Positions 40,578 through 43,878 of a DNA stretch of 43,878 nt are shown here, one piece after another (the stretch's first letter is position 1; every line of letters begins with the position of its first letter). The stretch is from Gammaproteobacteria bacterium. GTDB lineage: Bacteria > Pseudomonadota > Gammaproteobacteria > Enterobacterales > Aeromonadaceae. A program made the translations under genes and the position numbers. The notes beneath the pieces were generated by a model that ran no database searches, was not told the origin of the DNA, and saw only the letters and a list, made by a program, of their open reading frames with translations. Location: assembly GCA_018222825.1 (NCBI GenBank), contig JAAEZO010000006.1, forward strand, positions 1-43,878, given 5' to 3'.

Positions 40578-43202
40578 ATGCAGATGACCACATCTGAGTT
40601 ACGCACTGCGTTTCTCGAGTATTTCCGCCAGCAGGGCCACCAGGTGGTGGCATCCAGCTCGCTGGTTCCTCACAACGACCCGACCCTGCTGTTTACCAAT
40701 GCCGGCATGAACCAGTTCAAGGATTTGTTCCTGGGGCTGGAGCAGCGGGCCTATAACCGGGCCACCAGCTCTCAGCGTTGCGTGCGTGCCGGCGGCAAGC
40801 ACAACGATCTGGAGAATGTGGGTTATACCGCGCGTCACCATACTTTTTTCGAAATGCTGGGTAACTTCAGTTTTGGTGACTACTTCAAGCAGGATGCCAT
40901 TCGCTTCGCCTGGGAATTTTTGACCGACGTGGTCAAGCTGCCCAAAGACAAGCTGTGGGTGACTGTGTACGCCACCGATGACGAAGCATTCGACATCTGG
41001 TCGAAGGAAGTGGGTGTACCGGCCGAGCGTATCGTGCGCATCGGCGACAACAAGGGTGCCCAGTACGCATCCGACAACTTCTGGACCATGGGTGATACCG
41101 GCCCTTGCGGTCCCTGTACCGAGATCTTCTACGATCACGGCGAGCACATCTGGGGCGGTCCTCCCGGCAGCCCGGAAGAAGACGGCGATCGTTACATCGA
41201 GATCTGGAACCTGGTGTTCATGCAGTTCAACCGTCATGCAGACGGCACCATGGAGCCGCTGCCCAAGCCGTCGGTCGATACCGGCATGGGGCTGGAGCGT
41301 ATCGCCACCATTCTGCAGGGCGTGCATTCCAACTACGAAATTGACCTGTTCCAGGCACTGATCAAGGCGGCGGCCAAGGCCGTCGGCACACAAGATCTGG
41401 ACAACAAGTCGCTGCGCGTGATTGCCGACCACATTCGTTCCTGTTCCTTCCTGATTGCCGATGGTGTCATGCCGTCCAACGAAGGCCGGGGCTATGTGCT
41501 GCGTCGTATCATTCGTCGTGCCGTGCGCCATGGTCGCAAGCTGGGTGCCGAGCAGTCTTTCTTCTACACCCTGGTGGGCGCCTTGTGCGAGCAGATGTCC
41601 GATGCCTATCCGGAGCTGAACACCCAGCGCGCCATTATCGAAAAGGTACTGCGGCTGGAAGAAGAGCAGTTTGCCCGCACCCTGGGTCGCGGTCTGCAGC
41701 TGCTGGAAGATGCCATTGCAGAGCTGGGCGACGCCAAGGTGCTGCCGGGCGAAGTGGTATTCAAGCTGTACGATACCTACGGTTTCCCTGCCGATCTGAC
41801 CGCCGACGTATTGCGTGATCGCGAGCTGAGCATCGACGAAGCCGGTTTCGAAACCCTGATGCAGCAGCAGCGGGAGCGGGCCAAGGAAGCCTCCAACTTC
41901 GGTGTGGATTACTCCAAGGTCATCAAAGTGGATGGCGAAACCGATTTCACCGGTTACCAGCATCTGGCCGAGCCGGCCAAGGTGACGGCGATGTTCAAGG
42001 ACGGTGAACCGGTGTCTGCACTGATTGCGGGTGAAGAGGGCGCCGTGGTGCTGGACAAGACTCCCTTCTACGCGGAGTCCGGTGGTCAGGTTGGTGATAC
42101 CGGCGTGATCAAGCTGGACGACGGCCTGTTCGTGGTCAAAGACACCCAGAAAGCCGGCAAGGGCATACTGCATCTTGGTCAGCTGGAACTGGGCACCCTG
42201 GAAGTAGGTGAGTCGGTCACCGCCGCGGTGGATGCTTCTCGCCGTCAGGCCACGGCGCTCAACCACTCGGTCACTCACCTGATGCACGACTGTCTGCGCA
42301 AGCTGCTGGGTGATCATGTAACCCAGAAAGGCTCGCTAGTGGGTCCCGATCGCCTGCGCTTCGATTTCTCTCATCTGGAGGCGATGACCGCAGATGAAAT
42401 TCGTGAAATCGAAGACATGGTCAACAAGGAGATCCGTGCCAACCACGAGGTTTCTACCCGGCTGATGGACCTGGACTCCGCCAAGGAAGCCGGTGCCATG
42501 GCGCTGTTCGGCGAGAAATACGACGACGAAGTGCGTGTAGTCTCGATGGGGGATGCTTCCACCGAATTGTGCGGCGGTACCCACGTGCAGCGCACCGGTG
42601 ACATCGGTCTGTTCAAGATCCTGTCCGAAAGCGGCATTGCCGCCGGGGTGCGTCGTATCGAAGCCGTTACCGGTGAGGCGGCGTTGGCCTACCTGCATCA
42701 GCTGAATCAGGAACTGGCCCAGACGGCTGGCCTGGTGAAAGGCGATGTGTTTGCGGTTTCCGACAAGGTGCGCCAGGTGCTGGATCGCAGCCGTCAGCTG
42801 GAGAAGGAAATCGAGCAGCTCAAGGCCAAGCTGACCGCGCACGCGGGCACGGCGTTGCTGGAGCAGGTGATCGAGGTGAACGGCACCAAGGTGCTGGTAG
42901 CCAACCTGGAAGGCGTTGACAGCAAGTCGCTGCGCGGCTCTCTGGATGACCTCAAGAACAAGCTGCAATCCGGAATCGTGGTACTGGCCACGGTAACGGA
43001 CGACAAGGTGAGCCTGATTGCCGGCGTCACCAAGGATCTGACCGGCAAGGTCAAGGCCGGTGAACTGGTGAACCTGGTGGCCCAGCAGGTGGGCGGCAAG
43101 GGCGGCGGCCGACCGGACATGGCTCAGGCCGGCGGTACCGAACCGGCCCAGCTGCCGGCGGCGCTGGCGTCTGTCACTCCCTGGTTGACAGAGCGGCTAT
43201 AA
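40578..43202 (+). CDS. alaS: Alanyl-tRNA synthetase
   Basis: AlaRS charges tRNA-Ala and edits mischarged Ser and Gly. The 874-residue protein matches the normal length. The class II catalytic core includes [39 protein letters not shown], and [13 protein letters not shown]. The editing domain has the zinc-binding [11 protein letters not shown] (His-x3-His, near residue 561) and CGGTHV near 665. The C-terminal C-Ala/coiled region ends with [15 protein letters not shown]. The ATG follows an AACAGGATT site; a terminator follows. Confidence 0.98.
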   Translation: MQMTTSELRTAFLEYFRQQGHQVVASSSLVPHNDPTLLFTNAGMNQFKDLFLGLEQRAYNRATSSQRCVRAGGKHNDLENVGYTARHHTFFEMLGNFSFGDYFKQDAIRFAWEFLTDVVKLPKDKLWVTVYATDDEAFDIWSKEVGVPAERIVRIGDNKGAQYASDNFWTMGDTGPCGPCTEIFYDHGEHIWGGPPGSPEEDGDRYIEIWNLVFMQFNRHADGTMEPLPKPSVDTGMGLERIATILQGVHSNYEIDLFQALIKAAAKAVGTQDLDNKSLRVIADHIRSCSFLIADGVMPSNEGRGYVLRRIIRRAVRHGRKLGAEQSFFYTLVGALCEQMSDAYPELNTQRAIIEKVLRLEEEQFARTLGRGLQLLEDAIAELGDAKVLPGEVVFKLYDTYGFPADLTADVLRDRELSIDEAGFETLMQQQRERAKEASNFGVDYSKVIKVDGETDFTGYQHLAEPAKVTAMFKDGEPVSALIAGEEGAVVLDKTPFYAESGGQVGDTGVIKLDDGLFVVKDTQKAGKGILHLGQLELGTLEVGESVTAAVDASRRQATALNHSVTHLMHDCLRKLLGDHVTQKGSLVGPDRLRFDFSHLEAMTADEIREIEDMVNKEIRANHEVSTRLMDLDSAKEAGAMALFGEKYDDEVRVVSMGDASTELCGGTHVQRTGDIGLFKILSESGIAAGVRRIEAVTGEAALAYLHQLNQELAQTAGLVKGDVFAVSDKVRQVLDRSRQLEKEIEQLKAKLTAHAGTALLEQVIEVNGTKVLVANLEGVDSKSLRGSLDDLKNKLQSGIVVLATVTDDKVSLIAGVTKDLTGKVKAGELVNLVAQQVGGKGGGRPDMAQAGGTEPAQLPAALASVTPWLTERL

Positions 43203-43245
43203 TGTTAAAAGGGTAAAATTAGGCTGCTGTGGAAAGTTAGTGGCA

Positions 43246-43280
43246 ATAAAAGAGGCCTGTCTATGACAGGCCTCTTGATT
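43246..43280 (+). terminator. Terminator after alaS
   Basis: AAGAGGCCTGTC (43250-43261) pairs perfectly with GACAGGCCTCTT (43265-43276) around a TAT loop, followed by a short T-containing tail and preceded by A residues. Confidence 0.88.
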
Positions 43281-43397
43281 TGAAGCTAAGAGCACCCCAT
43301 CTGTTTGTTGGTGGGGGAAAAGCTAGGTTTTTGCACACCTTTATCGGATAATAAGTAACATTTTTGACTATTACATAGCGTATACAGGAGCAGCCAG

Positions 43398-43589
43398 ATG
43401 CTGATTTTGACTCGACGAGTAGGGGAAACCCTGATGATTGGTGACGAAGTCACCGTAACCGTGCTGGGTGTTAAGGGTAACCAGGTGCGTATCGGTGTAA
43501 ATGCGCCGAAAGAAGTATCTGTGCACCGTGAAGAGATTTATATGCGGATACAGGCCGAGAAAGGTACCGCGGAAGACAGCCAGTACTAA
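43398..43589 (+). CDS. csrA: Carbon storage regulator CsrA
   Basis: CsrA is a dimeric RNA-binding protein that represses or stabilises target mRNAs by binding GGA motifs in leaders. The 63-residue product [20 protein letters not shown], followed by [19 protein letters not shown], is nearly the family consensus, including RNA-contacting Arg44-type residues in VHREEI. An AGGAG (43386-43390) lies 7 bases before the ATG. The alaS-csrA-tRNA-Ser order is conserved in gammaproteobacteria. The 195-base leader contains the alaS terminator and, beyond it, AT-rich sequence without a promoter I could assign with confidence. Confidence 0.97.
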
Positions 43590-43681
43590 GCCATTTCGGG
43601 GTGTTTTCTGTTCTTTCTGGCCGCTTTTAACTCATTGTGTTTAAAGACTGTTCGAACAAAAGAATCAGGCAAGAAAAGTGT

Positions 43682-43709
43682 TTGACTTATTTTGGCCTGG
43701 CGTTAATAT
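43682..43709 (+). promoter_or_regulatory. Promoter of the tRNA operon
   Basis: TTGACT (43682-43687) and TAATAT (43704-43709) are spaced by 16 bases, 15 bases before the tRNA-Ser. The GC-rich stretch after the -10 (ACGCCCCGC) resembles a stringent-control discriminator. Confidence 0.8.
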
Positions 43710-43724
43710 ACGCCCCGCAAACAC

Positions 43725-43817
43725 GGTGAGGTGGCCGAGAGGCTGAAGGCGCTCCCCTGCTAAGGGAGTATGCGGCTTATACCCGCATCGAGGGTTCGAA
43801 TCCCTCCTTCACCGCCA
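43725..43817 (+). tRNA. serV: tRNA-Ser (anticodon GCU)
   Basis: A class II tRNA with acceptor GGTGAGG pairing CTTCACC, anticodon stem CTCCC/GGGAG enclosing loop CTGCTAA (anticodon GCT), a long variable arm, the T-loop GGTTCGAATCC and an encoded CCA end. It reads AGC and AGU codons. The symbol follows the E. coli gene at the equivalent place beside csrA. Confidence 0.95.
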
Positions 43818-43823
43818 TTTAAA

Positions 43824-43878
43824 GCATCCGTAGCTCAGCTGGATAGAGTACTCGGCTACGAACCGAGCGGTCGGAGGT
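43824..43878 (+). tRNA. tRNA-Arg (anticodon ACG), partial
   Basis: The sequence GCATCCGTAGCTCAGCTGGA opens the acceptor and D arm, and the anticodon stem CTCGG/CCGAG encloses CTACGAA (anticodon ACG, read as ICG after deamination). The gene runs off the window in the T arm. It starts 6 bases after tRNA-Ser, so both share one transcript. Repeated argQ/V/Y/Z-type genes usually follow here. Confidence 0.93.

Noticed and set aside
1-43878. CRISPR arrays, insertion sequences and rRNA genes
   Set aside because: I saw no regularly spaced repeats, transposase genes or rRNA sequence in the window.

Overview
The window looks like a chromosome segment of a marine or brackish gammaproteobacterium. The gene order ftsB-ispD-ispF-truD-surE-pcm-yqaA-nlpD-rpoS, mutS, then pncC-recA-recX-alaS-csrA-tRNA-Ser-tRNA-Arg and the moderately high GC suggest Aeromonadales of the Oceanimonas/Oceanisphaera/Zobellella kind. 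That placement is inferred from gene order and remembered protein similarity, not from a search.

Layout. (1) 1-6194, + strand: end of ftsB, isoprenoid genes ispD/ispF, truD, surE, pcm, yqaA, nlpD and rpoS, tightly packed with several ATGA or TGATG overlaps. A bidirectional terminator separates rpoS from convergent mutS (6303-8927). (2) About 8884-28684: a roughly 19.8-kb integrative element inserted inside the 5' end of mutS. It carries a tyrosine integrase beside mutS, two ribbon-helix-helix proteins, an AlpA-type regulator, an HUH Gp2/YagK-type protein and a winged-helix protein of unknown role. It also holds a tightly overlapping five-gene, probably defensive, operon: SNF2 helicase, AAA ATPase, DUF4276 TOPRIM-like protein, type III Mod and Res. 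An AT-rich orphan gene follows, then a minus-strand module: DUF932, YqaJ exonuclease, Cys-cluster protein, RadC and DUF1232. (3) 28977-37319: chromosomal metabolic cluster. A minus-strand operon (aldehyde dehydrogenase, variant M19 dipeptidase, BCCT transporter, RidA) is divergent from a LysR regulator, and is followed by a + strand pair (573-aa unknown, DUF3726). (4) 37491-43878: TSUP transporter, pncC, LexA-controlled recA, recX, alaS, csrA and two tRNA genes, the last cut by the window end.

The clearest result is the element's insertion site. The right junction still carries the displaced original start of mutS (ATG at 28714, reading MNQDNTQHTPMM). At the left junction the element supplies a new GTG start and new first codons ([14 protein letters not shown]). 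The two copies of the repeat differ, within mutS codons, only at synonymous third positions for His-Thr-Pro, so integration preserves MutS while swapping its promoter and N-terminal tip. The displaced chromosomal mutS promoter now points into the element's minus-strand module.

The element's main cargo joins a type III restriction-modification pair to a helicase/ATPase/TOPRIM-like trio in one apparent transcription unit. The helicase, ATPase and TOPRIM parts recall Gabija and PARIS, but I do not recognise the combination as a named system. The Mod gene is visibly mosaic, with an AT-rich centre between GC-richer ends. In the metabolic cluster, one dyad (GATAA-N7-TTATC) occurs both over the lysR start and upstream of the 573-aa/DUF3726 operon, linking the two units as one probable regulon.
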